Positions 23,871 through 35,056 of a stretch of 64,000 nt of DNA are shown here, in pieces. Origin of the DNA: Mytilus galloprovincialis (lineage: Eukaryota; Mollusca; Bivalvia; Mytilida; Mytilidae); NCBI RefSeq assembly GCF_965363235.1, contig NC_134842.1, positions 32,550,958 to 32,614,957 on the forward strand, in the 5' to 3' direction. Each line of letters starts with the position of its first letter. Positions within the stretch are counted from its first letter, which is position 1. The position numbers and the translations under genes are program-made. Under the pieces are notes generated by a model. It was not told where the DNA came from. It searched no databases and was given only the letters and a program-made list of their open reading frames with translations.

Positions 23871-24794
23871 TGTCTTCAGATGAGTTTATCTTTAGAGCTA
23901 TTTCTTGTTTTTTAAATGAAGGGGTTTTCTTTTTTTTTTTGAAAATATATCGTTGTCATATACACGAGCCCTAGTGGTTTTGTTTAGCGCATTGTCAGAA
24001 ATAGGTCGTAAAAAAGAACCATTTGCTTTTCAAGGTTTAAGAAAGGGGGACGAATGATACCAAAGGGAAAGTCAAACTCAAAAAAAATGGCGGGGTTTCA
24101 GAGTCTTCACATAATCAACCCCTGGAAAGATTACTAAAATCGCACGGTCGTTGAACTACAATTTTTACTTAAGATGGTTCATACAAGAAAACATTAATCA
24201 AAGATTATCACTTTCAAAATATTTGAATTGATAGTCGTTAGAAATGAGATGAAAATGGTCACACTACAGCTTAATGTTTTTTTCCTGTGTTTTGTCGAAC
24301 TGCTTCGGTGCTTCCATAATTCATACTAGTCTTCAGTTGTTTTATTTTGAAGTAACCAGAAAAGTGTTAAGTTTTGATGAACAAAGTGAGGAAATCATAA
24401 TAATAGTTGCTATCCTCATTTATATTTACTCTTCTTTTCTTAATAAGACCGTAATATAATTTTTGGAGCCTTTTTCTAATAATCGAGAAAACACCAAAAG
24501 CCAGTTCTACAGTTGTATTTAGATACATGAATTACTTAATATAATGCATGCTTATATTATTAGTTATAAGGTGCGATAATGACCTAACACGATATATATC
24601 GGGTAAGAAAGTTCCATATGGCGTAAAGCAAAGCTCAAAACTCCATATGGTATTTACTGACCCCATAAAATATATATTTGAACACTCGCTATAGCACGCC
24701 GTGTAACGAATTTATCTTACCGACTATCGTCTCGTGTGGTATTTTTACTAGTGGCCTATCAAAGTGATTACATTCAAGCTCCTTTTTTTCTAAC
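23871..24794. other. Non-coding stretch with a weak repeat fragment
   Basis: Near 24050 GATACCAAAGGGAAAGTCAAACTC resembles the start of the repeat at 34205-34425. Two copies of CTCCATATGG/TTCCATATGG flank about 24615-24655. No gene. Confidence 0.5.
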
Positions 24795-24821
24795 AGGGGT
24801 TATCTGAGCCGGATAACCCCT
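24795..24821. repeat. Perfect 10-bp hairpin
   Basis: AGGGGTTATC (24795-24804) and GATAACCCCT (24812-24821) are exact reverse complements separated by 7 bases. Confidence 0.6.
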
Positions 24822-24964
24822 ACCAGATCACCCCAGTTTGAGTTTCTGTCTTATCCACGCTTTCCTTTGTTCTGTAAAATTATAGCGGGAATGTCAAATC
24901 CACTATAAAACGTATAATTACTTATAGAGAAAAGACTATCTATCAACATTCACTTAGAAAAAAA

Positions 24965-25050
24965 TCCTGTGTATATGCTGGGATTTGAACTCAAGACCTT
25001 AAGCATATCCAGCCACGACACACACCATTACACCAGGACGACTGGATACG
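24965..25050 (-). repeat. tRNA-derived sequence (SINE head or tRNA relic)
   Basis: On the minus strand TGGTGTAATGG (25025-25035) fits a pol III A box and GAGTTCAAATCC (24981-24992) fits a B box, about 35 bases apart as in a tRNA gene. A T-run follows at the 3' end. The acceptor stem does not pair convincingly, so this is not called a functional tRNA. Confidence 0.5.
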
Positions 25051-25437
25051 AACTAACAGTAATTTAACATACTTAAGGGAAGAAAGATATTTTTATAAGT
25101 TGGGCGAGTTGGCAGACCTTTATTGAGTGGGTTTAAACCTTTTTCTCTAATAAATGAGTTTTCAGACTGATTTTACACTTTTTTTTAAAATGGGGCGAGT
25201 CGGTGAACAAGAATGGGCGATTTTTTTTATATAGTTGCGAGATAGTGTGGGGAGATTGGAAAGTGGGCCGAGTTGACATTGTTTGATATCTACTCATCGT
25301 GTTCGGGGGTCATAAAGGGTATACATCATATAGTATTATATAAAGTATATTATAATGATTGTGTGGCGTTCGAAACTAGATTTTATGAATTGTAAATGGG
25401 TTTTCATCTTATCTAAAGCAGCTTGGATGTAATATAA
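25051..25437. other. Non-coding stretch, nothing recognised
   Basis: No gene or clear repeat between the tRNA-like sequence and the long hairpin. Confidence 0.5.
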
Positions 25438-25537
25438 TTATCCCACTCGGACTTGGTATATGTCAGTGTAAGATCATCCTCTAGACTCCGGCCATCGGGG
25501 TGATCTTACACTCACACATCGCGTTCTTGTGGGATAA
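25438..25537. repeat. ~100-bp hairpin with ~40-bp arms
   Basis: The left arm 25438-25479 (TTATCCCAC ... AGTGTAAGATCATCC) pairs with the right arm 25499-25537 (GGTGATCTTACACT ... GTGGGATAA) around a 19-base loop. The inner 14-15 bp are almost perfect, the outer half imperfect. It could be a very small foldback element. A miRNA-like precursor is possible but unsupported. Confidence 0.65.
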
Positions 25538-25770
25538 CTTTTAATTAAACCATTGAGATGACGTAAGCCTATTAATTTATCGTAGATTCTTTTTCTAGAA
25601 TCAACGCTTCCTAAATATGTCTCTGAAATGGACTCAACATTTAATATTCTTTTGTTTCCTTTGTGTGCCTAATTGTATTACATTAATTACATTAAGTTAA
25701 TGGACTAATTTACTGATTTCTGTTCACTATTGAATTGTTTTAAAACTTACCTTTCATTTTTATAATTTCT

Positions 25771-25868
25771 ATATGCCCTCACTAGGAATCGAACCCGTCC
25801 ATGAATTTTTTTAGCGTGCTACTCTGATCAACATGTCGACGTCGACGAAACCTCTATGCTACAAATCG
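25771..25868 (-). repeat. tRNA-derived sequence with good A and B boxes
   Basis: On the minus strand TAGCATAGAGG (25851-25861) and GGTTCGATTCC (25785-25795) match pol III A- and B-box consensus. The spacing (about 55 bp) exceeds that of an ordinary tRNA, and the acceptor stem is not complementary. Best read as a tRNA-derived SINE relic. Confidence 0.5.
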
Positions 25869-25884
25869 GTTACAATTTAAATAG

Positions 25885-26110
25885 ATATAGGAAGATGTGG
25901 TGTGAGTGCCAATGAGACAATTCTCCATCCAAGCAACAATTTAAAAAGTAAACCATTATAGGTTAAAGTACGGCCTTCAACACGGAGCATTGGCTCACAC
26001 CGAACAACAAGCTATAAAGGGCCCCAAAATTACTAGTGTAAAACCATAAATGAATATATGATAAACATCGGTACAACAGACACGCAGGGCTTGTACCTTT
26101 ATATATACAT
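25885..26110 (+). repeat. Abundant mussel repeat, longest copy here
   Basis: GGAAGATGTGGTGTGAGTGCC, AATGAGACAATTCTCCATCC, GTACGGCCTTCAACACGGAG and CTATAAAGGGCCCC occur in the order I recall from many mussel loci. The reverse complement of the same arrangement is scattered over 31340-31970 and 59741-59845. Confidence 0.75.
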
Positions 26111-26129
26111 AATAGGGAAACGTATAGTA

Positions 26130-26700
26130 TAAATTGCATATTACTATCTTATTGAATTGTGGCTGACAAATTTTTGTTGCTGTACATGAATCAGCTTCAT
26201 CAAATTACACCTCTCTGTGAACACCATGTAGAATCTATTAACTGGGACTTCAAATTGACTAAAGCAATGTTTTGCAACACATATATGGTACTATCTTTTT
26301 ATTTTATGATTGATATATATGTCGCTGTACATGACACAACTACATCAAATGGCAACTCTTCATGAATGTCTTGTGGAATAGAAACATGTATTGAGAAATA
26401 TTTGAAAATGTTAGCTATCTTTTTTTTTATAAGCAAATGCATGACAAAGACCTTCTACTAGACTTGCATACATGGTTGGAAAGGTAAAAGCAAGGTAAGT
26501 AGGGCCTACGTTTTCATGTCTTACAGTCTAACACAATTTAAGGTTGGTGTTCTTTTATATTTAATTTTTAACTAAGTTAAGCTTTAAACATGGACAATAA
26601 GTCCGTTTTCAAACTTTAAGTAGACACCTTTATATATACAATTTTTTGTCTTTATAAAAAACGGTGTGTTGTATGTCCAAGAGTTTCTAAAGTTCTGACA
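26130..26700 (+). repeat. Direct duplication, copy 1 (pair with 27325-27897)
   Basis: This 570-bp block matches 27325-27897 with few gaps. It contains a smaller repeat of about 145-154 bp: the start and end of the 26159-26365 frame both read GTCGCTGTACATGA-like sequence. The 68-codon frame (CTGTACATGAATCAGCTTCA region) is open in both copies, but its internal repetition and lack of any recognised family argue for a satellite-like origin rather than a gene. Confidence 0.65.
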
Positions 26701-27324
26701 CTAAGTCCGACAATGCAATCTGTCGTTTACATTCATAAAAATGACAGAAACTATATTTGTAGACAGCCGATTTGCGAGCGGCCAAAACAGGTCGGTCTTT
26801 GACATCGAAAAAAAATACATCATTTCTTTTTTTTTTCTTCTTAGTCATTTGCTCTTCTCTTCGGCATTTTCTCACTTTATAATACATGAAATAAGACATG
26901 TACTGCATGTTTGAAAATATACAGAGTGCAGCAAAAATAATTCAGAATATGAGGTAAACGTCAAAGGGACAGTAACCTAGCAATCAAAATAATCAAAATA
27001 CATGTGCACGCTAAAATTTGAAATAGGATATGCACGTTTCCCTCAATGTGACAGTATCACAGCGACTAAAAATATAAACGAACGAACTTTTCACTTGGCA
27101 GATGCTACCATTTGTATAAGTTTTTTTTTCGATTTGATTTTATTTTCCACATAAAAAAACTGTCCGCATTAAAAACGCCAATAGTGATGAAAGTGACATT
27201 ACACACCAAGATATCAATAAAATCAAGCATTGTGTTTTAGACATTTCCTACATCGATTTTTGGTTGGGTAAACAAGAATCTATAAACTTGAATTTTATTT
27301 TGACTGAAGAAATGTTTTGCAACT

Positions 27325-27897
27325 CATAACATGCATACATATTACTATTTTATTGTATTGTGGCTGGCATATTTGTCGCTGTACATGAATCAGCTTCATC
27401 AAATAACACCTCTCTGTGAATACCTTGTAGAATCTATTAACTGGGGCTTCAAATTGACTAAAGCAATGTATTGCAACACATATATGGTACTATCTTTTTA
27501 TATTATGATTGATATATTTGTCGCTGCACATAACGCAGCTACATCAAACGGCAATTCCTCATGAATGTCTTGTGGAATAGAAACATTCAATGAGAAGTAT
27601 TTGAAACGTTAGCCATCTTTTTTTCTCATAAGCGAGTGCATGACAAAGACGTACTATACTAGACTTACATACAGGGTTGGAAAGGTAAAAGCATGATATG
27701 TAGGGAATACAATTTTCAGGTCTTTCAGTTTAACATAATTTAAGGTTAGTGATTTTTTATATTTAACTTTTAACAAAATTAGGCTTTTAAAATGGATAAT
27801 AGGTCCGTTTAAAAACTTTAGGTAGAAACCTTTATATATACATTTTTTTTTATATAAGAAAGGGTGTGTTTTATGTCCAAGAGTTGCTAACATTTCT
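27325..27897 (+). repeat. Direct duplication, copy 2
   Basis: Second copy of the block at 26130-26700, about 1195 bp downstream. An additional partial unit of the inner repeat precedes it (GAATCTATAAACTTG at 27276 versus GAATCTATTAACTGG at 27430; TCGCTG at 27376 and 27521). Confidence 0.65.
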
Positions 27898-28849
27898 AGA
27901 AATATATCGCAAAGTCATTATTTTGATGAATTATTTCGTATCTAAGTAAACATGTTGTTTTGGAAGCATAGCTTTTCTGCACTGGGTGTGTTCTTTAGAT
28001 CCTATTTTCAAAAATGAATAAAAAGAACCTAAAGAGTTAAGTTCCTGCTAAACTGAAGACTACAGGTTTCAGCTCTAGATACCTCAGTGAAGACATTTCT
28101 TTTATGCAAACACACATTCGAAGATTTACGGTGAAAAGAAAACATTAAATCTGTGGCACTTCTTGACATGTACTTGTGTGCTTACTTATTATGATCTTCT
28201 TAGTGACAAAAAATAAAGTTACTAGACACATGTTAAAAGTTGCGCTTTTAAAGTTACGATTTTTAAGGTTTCACGTGGACCCTATGGCTAAAATGGCCGT
28301 ATTTTCACCTCAAAATTTACTCTGAGTACAGACTACTTGGATAGAACTATAGTCAAAGCATTGTTCATTTAACCATAATATCAAGACTGGTCGGATAGAA
28401 CTATCGTAAAAGCATTGGTTATATGCATTGCACAAATACATTTTAGATAATATGTATTTATTGTTATATGGTCCTCAAGTTTTTTATGAAATGTTTTTGG
28501 AAATTGATTATCTTTTCGTTCCCTTTGTTTTTTTTACCATTATGTGGTCAGTCCTGTTCAACTTGAGGATTTAAAAGAGTGAAATGTTACATTGGTCACC
28601 CTCTTTGTGAGTATGCAAATACTTTACCTATTCTGATTTTTTTATGAAAGCAATACATTGATTTCTATTTTCCTTTGTGATCAAATAGTTCTTTTGACAA
28701 CGTAAAAAAGTCGATTTGTCTAAAAAAATATCATAGTTAGAACATTTAATGATCACCTGATTTCGCACGATACTACAAAATGTCTGTAATGTATGAATAA
28801 TGATTTTACTGTATTGTCTCATTCATTTGAATTTTGAACTAGTTTAGTA
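27898..28849. other. Non-coding stretch downstream of TLR-C
   Basis: Presumptive 3' flank of TLR-C on the minus strand. No consensus polyadenylation signal was found within the first 200 bp after the stop. No other gene. Confidence 0.45.
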
Positions 28850-31281
28850 TTAAACTATTTTATTGGAATTATTATCATCATTTAGACGTGTACGACCGTC
28901 AGATAACGCTATACATAGTTTTTCGTAGAACTTTTCCTCAGAGTTATACGGAGCGTCGGGATTGGTGGGCCACACAATACAAACAACCTTATACCAAATT
29001 TCCTTCAATGCCTTCGGAAGTTTGTCTTTTTTTATGTCATCCTTCAGTATAACGACAACCATTGATTCACGACCCTCTCTGAATGCATGCATTCTTGTCA
29101 TTTCTATTTCATACGTTCCCCAGCTACTTTCAAGAAAATCCTCTGTAATAACAAATACGACCTTTCTGCTTGAATTGATGGCTTCCATGATGCACTCGGC
29201 AATAGGCATTCCAACTTTGAAATCCTTGTGATATAGACAGAGACTGATGCCCTTTGACTGTAAATTGTCGTAGAGTGTTTTAACCCATGATATGTCTTTA
29301 TGACTGTATGAGATAAACGCGTCATGGCTAAAATCTTCCAAAAGAGGCTTGTAATGCCTAAGTTTCATCTTAACTCTCAGAAAGAAATACTCAAATGCAA
29401 ATCGGTAGCGATAGTATATTATTCCAAAGAGCAAAGCTAAAATGGTGACGGAAGTAATGCAACTTGCCAGTGTTACCCATAATTTCGTTTGGCAACTGAT
29501 TTCAAATATTTTTAGATTTTGCAAGAATTTGGACAACGTTGTAAAGGTCCCGGTTTGGAGGACGCATTCTATTTCATCTACATCACTTATAAGGCCTGAA
29601 TGCTGCACCCATTTAAGAAATCGTAGTGTATTACAAGAACATTCAATCGGATTTCTACCAAGAAATACACTTGAAGGCTTGATTATGTTGAGCATAGCCA
29701 TATCGTTTTTGCTTAAACACGAAAATCTATTGTACTTCAGACTGATACGTTCAATTGTATATGGTTTCGACAGAAAGTTTGGTAGTGACTGCAAGTGGTT
29801 TCTGTCCAATATGATAGATAGCTTATTTCTGAAAGGATGGCAAAATAGGCCATCCGGTAGCGTTTTTAAGTTATTATTCATTAGGTCTACGTGTTGTAGA
29901 TTTAAATTCATCTTTAGAAATTCTGAGGTATTTTGAAGGGCATTCAAACCGATTCCAAGATTGGCATCTTTTGCAATGAGAGTGATCAGTTTAGGGAAAT
30001 GTGAAAGAAGATTAACACCCAAAACTTTGCAGTTGAATCCTGACATATCAAAATACTCCAAATTATCAGCGCCATTAATTGTACCATTACAATTACGGAA
30101 TGTAATATTAGCCATATTCAAAACTTTTAAATTTGAGCCATTAATAATAGTCATATTTGAAACTCTCCTTCGAGTGTATAGTTTAACATGCGAATGGAGG
30201 TCAAATTGTTCTAATGTTTTTGGAATGCAAAACGAGAAAGATACGTCATTTTGATCGGATCGTTCAACTCTATTGTCTCTTACAACCTCATATGGAATTG
30301 AGATAATTTTTAAATGCTTAAACGCACAAAATGCAAATATATATCTATCTTTGATATTGAACAGTAAATTATCGGACAAATTTAATTCTTCTAAACAATT
30401 CTCTTTAAGTCCATATCTCAAAAACGGATTGAACTTTACACCAAGTATACTATCACCGACCAAGTTCAATTTCTGTAGACATATGTTTTCAAGTATTGCA
30501 AAGTGAGGATGACCCAACACAAATCCGTTTCTATGGGGATTTCCAGTAATACTTAGTTCCGTCATGTTTCTTCCCTTGAAAATCTTCAAAGCATTAAATA
30601 TGTTGCTTATTACGTCGTACAAGGCATGATCTGTGTTAATTGCTATCCTTAGCGTTTTTAAATTCGGCAAAGATATGAACGTGTTTGGTGCTAGTGAAAG
30701 CACAGAAGTAATCCATAGTGTTTCTATTTTAAGACAGTTTAAGTTTTGAAATAAATTGTCTGACAATGTTAGTCCAGGCACTTCAAATATTTCCAGGTCC
30801 TGTAGGTTTGATAAATTACAAAGGCATTTATCTATTTGGTTTTGTCTGCTAAGATCGATTTTCAACTTAACCAATGATTTTACTCGAGATATAACGGTTT
30901 GAAAATATGTATAATTATCGTAAAAATAATTTTTATGTATGAATAGATCCTGAAGGGAAATTAAACCTTGAAAAATATTCCCATCAAGAGAATTTGAAGT
31001 TAACAAGTTACTTCTAAGGTTGAGAATGGTAAGTTCATTTAGTCCATCAAAGGCGCCATGTTCAATAAACCTAATTCTATTATCAGATAAATCAATGTTT
31101 TTTAATATTCTTGATTTCTGGAAAGACCATGCGGGAACTACGTGTAACTGATTTTCTTGAAGATATAAATCTGTTGTAGAATTGTGCAGAACATCAGGCA
31201 TTGTTGTTAAATTTTTCCTGGAAAAATCTATAAGGTTGATAACCTGATCATTCATTTTAATGTGCATTGTCTCTAAAAAAC
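28850..31281 (-). CDS. Toll-like receptor TLR-C, exon 2
   Basis: Joined to exon 1 at 32583-32634 this predicts 827 residues. The exon begins after an acceptor AAATACAG on the minus strand and continues GFLETMHIKMNDQ. Leucine-rich repeats follow, then a C-terminal cap starting NPIECSCN, a transmembrane helix (LWVTLASCITSVTILALLFG) and a TIR domain opening HDAFISYS. The BB loop is KDFKVGMPI, with Val at the usual Pro. Both N-cap cysteines of TLR-D are replaced (His and Phe). The ectodomain groups with TLR-E (shared GRNMTELSITGNPHRNG and LEELNLSDNLLF), while the first TIR half is nearly identical to TLR-A. It is the only TLR on the minus strand. Full-length and open, so probably functional. Confidence 0.95.
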
Positions 31282-31339
31282 CTGTATTTATAAAAAAAAT
31301 TATCAGATACAAATATCACACAAATATATAAAAAAAATT

Positions 31340-31970
31340 AGTAATTTTGGGTCCTCTGTATCTTACTGTTCGTTGTGAGCAAATGCTCTGTGTGAAAGAC
31401 CGTACTTTGACCTACAATTGTTTGCGTGTTACACATTGTGACTTAGATGTATTCGTTCAGTGTTTATTTGCTTGTTTTTTTTTCATATGTTTTTTATCGA
31501 ACAAAGTTATTTCATTTGATATTGTATGATGTGTCTTTCTATGTTGTGATGTAACACTATTGTTTCTTGTAAGTTTGAAGGTTGGAACATTTTATTGCAC
31601 CTGTCCTTAGTCAGCAACCTGATGTTAAGTGGTGTTGTTTGTTGAAGTTGTTTATAAATGTTTCTCGTTTATCGATATTTATATTCTATGTTGTGATATA
31701 TAATAATACACTATTGTTTCAGCCAAGGTTGAAGGTGGGAACATTTTATTGCACATGTCCTTAGTCACCAATCGGATGTTAAGTGGTGTCGTTTGTTGAT
31801 AATGTTTACAAATGTGTCTCGTTTCTCGTTTTTTATAAACATTAGATCGTTAATGGTTTTCCTGTGTGATTGTTTTACTCTGTCAGTATTTGGGGCCCTT
31901 TATAGCTAGCTGTTGTGTGGTGTGTTGAAGACCGTACTTTGACATTTGCAGTAGACAATAAATGGAAATT
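31340..31970 (+). repeat. Cluster of mussel repeat fragments with internal duplication
   Basis: Inside the TLR-C intron. 31345-31450 and 31780-31970 are fragments of the family at 25885-26110 in opposite orientation (AAGACCGTACTTTGACC; TTTGGGGCCCTTTATAGCT). Between them, about 31537-31687 and 31688-31840 are two tandem copies of one segment (each with GGAACATTTTATTGCAC and GATGTTAAGTGGTGT). Short frames here are repeat by-products. Confidence 0.65.
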
Positions 31971-31984
31971 CTCAATAGAGTTGT

Positions 31985-32300
31985 TACAGTGTGATGTACT
32001 ACATTTTGGACAAATATTATTCAACTGTAGTCATCAGCTCTTACTCAAAATATAGACAATTTAAATAAATGGGGTCTTTACTTTTTTTTTGGACACTTTC
32101 CGGAATATTATTTTTTAAACTACTTTAGCTAGACCTAAAATCATGCACCTTTTTATTTAAGGTGTAGTTTCATAATCCATTATGCTATATGACGCATACA
32201 AATTGAAGAAATCAGTATGGAAAGTGTAGAAAAACAACACACTGTCTATACTAGGGACTATATTTATAGACAACGAAAACCAAAAGATGATAACGGACAT
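31985..32300 (+). mobile_element. Partial copy of the MITE at 53195-53646
   Basis: GTGTGATGTACTACATTTTGGACAAAT, CTCAAAATATAGACAATTT and CTAGGGACTATATTTATAGACAACG match the interior of 53285-53620. The terminal inverted repeats are missing, so this is a decayed copy in the TLR-C intron. Confidence 0.65.
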
Positions 32301-32582
32301 TTTTCACAATTTTTATACATTAAATATATTAAGGTTTTGTCTATTATTTTTTTGTTTAAACACCCCAGTATTACATGTATCTATTGTTTATATTTTGTGC
32401 GTCTTTCTTTGTAGTCTTTTTTACTTTGGCCCTTTTTTATATAGGATTTCACCACTATCTTTTATTCTGAACACCGCATCCAGACCTTCATACTATTATG
32501 CTTTAACATATTGACAGGAAAACGTTATTAATATCAATATCGCACTTTTTATTTATAATTTCTAATAAAACAAATCACTTAC

Positions 32583-32634
32583 CTGCTTGCAGGATAAAAG
32601 TCCAGATTGCTAGAAAAACTATGAATGACCCCAT
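32583..32634 (-). CDS. TLR-C exon 1 (signal peptide)
   Basis: Minus-strand ATG at 32634 opens MGSFIVFLAIWTFILQA, then one base and a GTAAGT donor. That base joins GT at 31281-31280 to give Gly, so the intron (31282-32582, 1301 bp) is phase 1. No in-frame ATG precedes it within the open frame, which supports this start. The exon is clearly related to the first exons of TLR-A and TLR-E (shared VFL.IW..ILQ and donor). The conserved 49-bp upstream block lies only about 60-100 bp upstream here, versus 0.9 kb or more in A and E. Confidence 0.75.
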
Positions 32635-34204
32635 CCCTCCAAAACACAAAAAGGGAATTCTACGTATAGAAGCAGTGTCCAATGCAAATACTTCCTGTAT
32701 CGTAATGTCGCATCGTATTACAATAACTTTCGATATCGTGAAAAAAATAAGGTGATCATACACAAGGGTTTAATTGTGTAAACAAAATTTAATTTTGATA
32801 ACAAACTATTCCTCTTATAAAAGTTGACTGACTTACTTAATCGTGAGGGTATTTTTCTTTAACAAATGATTGTCGTAGGTAATGAAGAGAAAATTAAAAT
32901 ATTACTCAACCAATAAATCTGTTTTTTCTAGAAAACTTTATCTTTAAAAAGTTATCTGTTGTCAAAACTGGGTTGGATTTATCTGTATGCACATTATGTA
33001 CATACATATACAAGCAACGCATCAATTTCATTATCAAAGAAATATGTCCACGTTATTTTTAATTGATATCGACCCTTGTCTAAAAACTAATTCCAAAATA
33101 TACCGATGACACTTCATTTAGAATCTCTTGAAACAACTGTCAATTAATCCTTTTTCAAATCAAAATTCTGTTTCTCATCAACAATTTTATCTCGAATATT
33201 CGGTTCGATCAAGCGTTTGAATGAATTGCTCCAAAAACAGTGAAACTTCCACCTTTTTCAGACACATTATTCCAGTAAACAAGAATAACGTATCTATTTC
33301 TTTCATTATAAATAATCATTTTTACAAAAAAAATATAAAAAAACATGTACTCTCCTAACATGTCAAATCTTTTACCTCCGTTTCTTCCTAAATTAAACAA
33401 ACTTCATAACGAGAAAGTAGATAAAAATGTATCTAGAACTTGATCAAATCTGTTTGCACCTGTTCAAATGCGATTATATTATCTGATAGACAATTTTGAT
33501 ATGCTTGGTTATTCATTCTAGTTCATCTTTAATTGACAAAAGAAAAGGTATAAGCCAATGGTGTAATTTATAGGCCCCTGATAAAAGCTACTCTCTTTTG
33601 ATCTTTGAATACGTATAGGTATACATATTACGAGCAACGTGCAGTAATTTAATGATGTTCAAGTCTCGTTCATCAGTTAGTTTTATACGAATAAAGAAAT
33701 AAAGAATTGCGAGACCACTGCGTCAACATGGTTTAGAGTCTCCGTTACACATGCACTACCTACCATCAAAATGTCACAATCGAAAAACGAACAAATACAA
33801 CAGATATTTTGTATCTCAAAACATTTGCTAGTGAGTTACGACACAAAACCATTTTACCACAGGCTGTTAATTTAATATGTAAAAGTGCGAATATATGTGC
33901 CAATGCATATCATATATCAGCATATACCAATGTCTGCAAATAACTAAATTAACATTGGACATTCAGAGAGTAAATATTTATGCCTTTAAGCACTAACCAT
34001 TGTTGTTTATAATTCACTGACAACTATTACCCGCCTTTTTATAGCTTTAACGTTTTTCAAAAGCAAGTTTAAAAAATTTAAAACTGCAATGCTTTTTGGA
34101 TGTGTCAATACGTAGCTTCTGTAATAACTACTTTCCTGCGTCAACTTTACCAGCACTTATCATGCCGTGTTATTCATTGGCAAGATATTTCAACTAAGTC
34201 CTTT
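32635..34204 (-). other. TLR-C upstream region
   Basis: Presumptive promoter region of TLR-C on the minus strand. It includes the conserved block at 32691-32735; nothing else recognised. Confidence 0.45.
32691..32735 (-). promoter_or_regulatory. Conserved upstream block, TLR-C copy
   Basis: On the minus strand this reads CGATATCGAAAGT ... GATACAGGAAGT and aligns with 6462-6510 and 57286-57334. Its position directly before exon 1 makes a promoter-proximal role plausible, but that is inference. Confidence 0.4.
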
Positions 34205-34425
34205 TTAAAAGAGGGGCAAAAGATACCAGAGGGACAGTCAAACTTAAAGTTCGTAAATAAACTGACAACGCCATGGGTATAAACGACAAAGACAAACCGA
34301 CAAATTATAGAACACAAGATGCAACATAGAAAACTACAAGCTAAGTAACACGAACCCCGCAAAACACTGAGAGTAATCGAAGTTGCTCCGGGAGGGCAGG
34401 TGGATACTGCTCCACAAGTTTTGTT
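34205..34425 (+). repeat. Mussel repeat (GATACCAGAGGGACAGTCAAAC family)
   Basis: AAAGATACCAGAGGGACAGTCAAAC, AAACTGACAACGCCATGG, CGAACCCCGCAAAACACTGAG and GCTCCGGGAGGGCAGGTGGAT are in the order I recall from mussel genomes. Other copies: 35830-36020, 63235-63440 (reversed) and 63745-63950. Confidence 0.75.
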
Positions 34426-34624
34426 CATTTTATTACAAATTTTGTAAATAGTCTAATTCGGTAGATCACATTCGTGAAAAGGGAAGTGTACACAAGGAAC
34501 AAATCCGATACCATCTGTTAAACGCGGTTATTGCATACCAGTCTACTAACACGTGATGGCGTTCGTAAAATTTACAAAGGGATGATTCAACTTCATTTTG
34601 GTCTCTTGTGGAGGTTTTCTCAAG

Positions 34625-34842
34625 GGTGGAAGAAAAGTCAAATGTTTTAATAGTTTTGCAAGATGAAAAAAATCTTAAGTTAAATGTACCCTAAAAGATC
34701 TTTGAGAATTTCTAGTATCCATATCTGATGCATGCCACTTCCAGAAACTCCGTATTACTCTGAGGAAATGTTTTACAAGAAACTATGTATAGCATTATTA
34801 AATGGTAGTATGAGATTAAGTGTTGATAAAACTTCAATGTAA
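34625..34842 (+). pseudogene. TLR remnant: 3' end of a TIR domain
   Basis: Two linked pieces of TIR-coding sequence remain. The first reads VLIVLQDEKNLKLNVP (compare VVVILKDDIKKDKLPKAL). The second, after a frame change and containing one stop, ends ETPYYSEEMFYKKLCIALLN and finishes ...LSVDKTSM before a TAA at 34840-34842. Its 3' end and flank are most like TLR-B (SEEMFY, ending ..SM). No ectodomain or transmembrane sequence precedes it. It is a dead sixth TLR copy. Confidence 0.8.
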
Positions 34843-35056
34843 AAGTCAAATATCCAACTCTTGAAAAGTAAAGACGAATACATAAATAATATATATATAT
34901 ATATTATATCAAAATCGTTACAAAAACATGTTAACATAATTGTATGCGATTTATTTTATAAAACTTTTCAAAATATATTTTATAGTTAAAACAAACTTTT
35001 TTTAGTGATGTATTAAAATTGACGAAAAAGAAATAGTTGATGTAGAATGATTAAAG

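Noticed and set aside
23615..23974. 119-codon frame
   Set aside because: It overlaps a known-type mussel repeat and would begin within the tail segment of that repeat.
24965..25050. Functional tRNA gene
   Set aside because: A and B boxes are present, but the acceptor stem does not pair.
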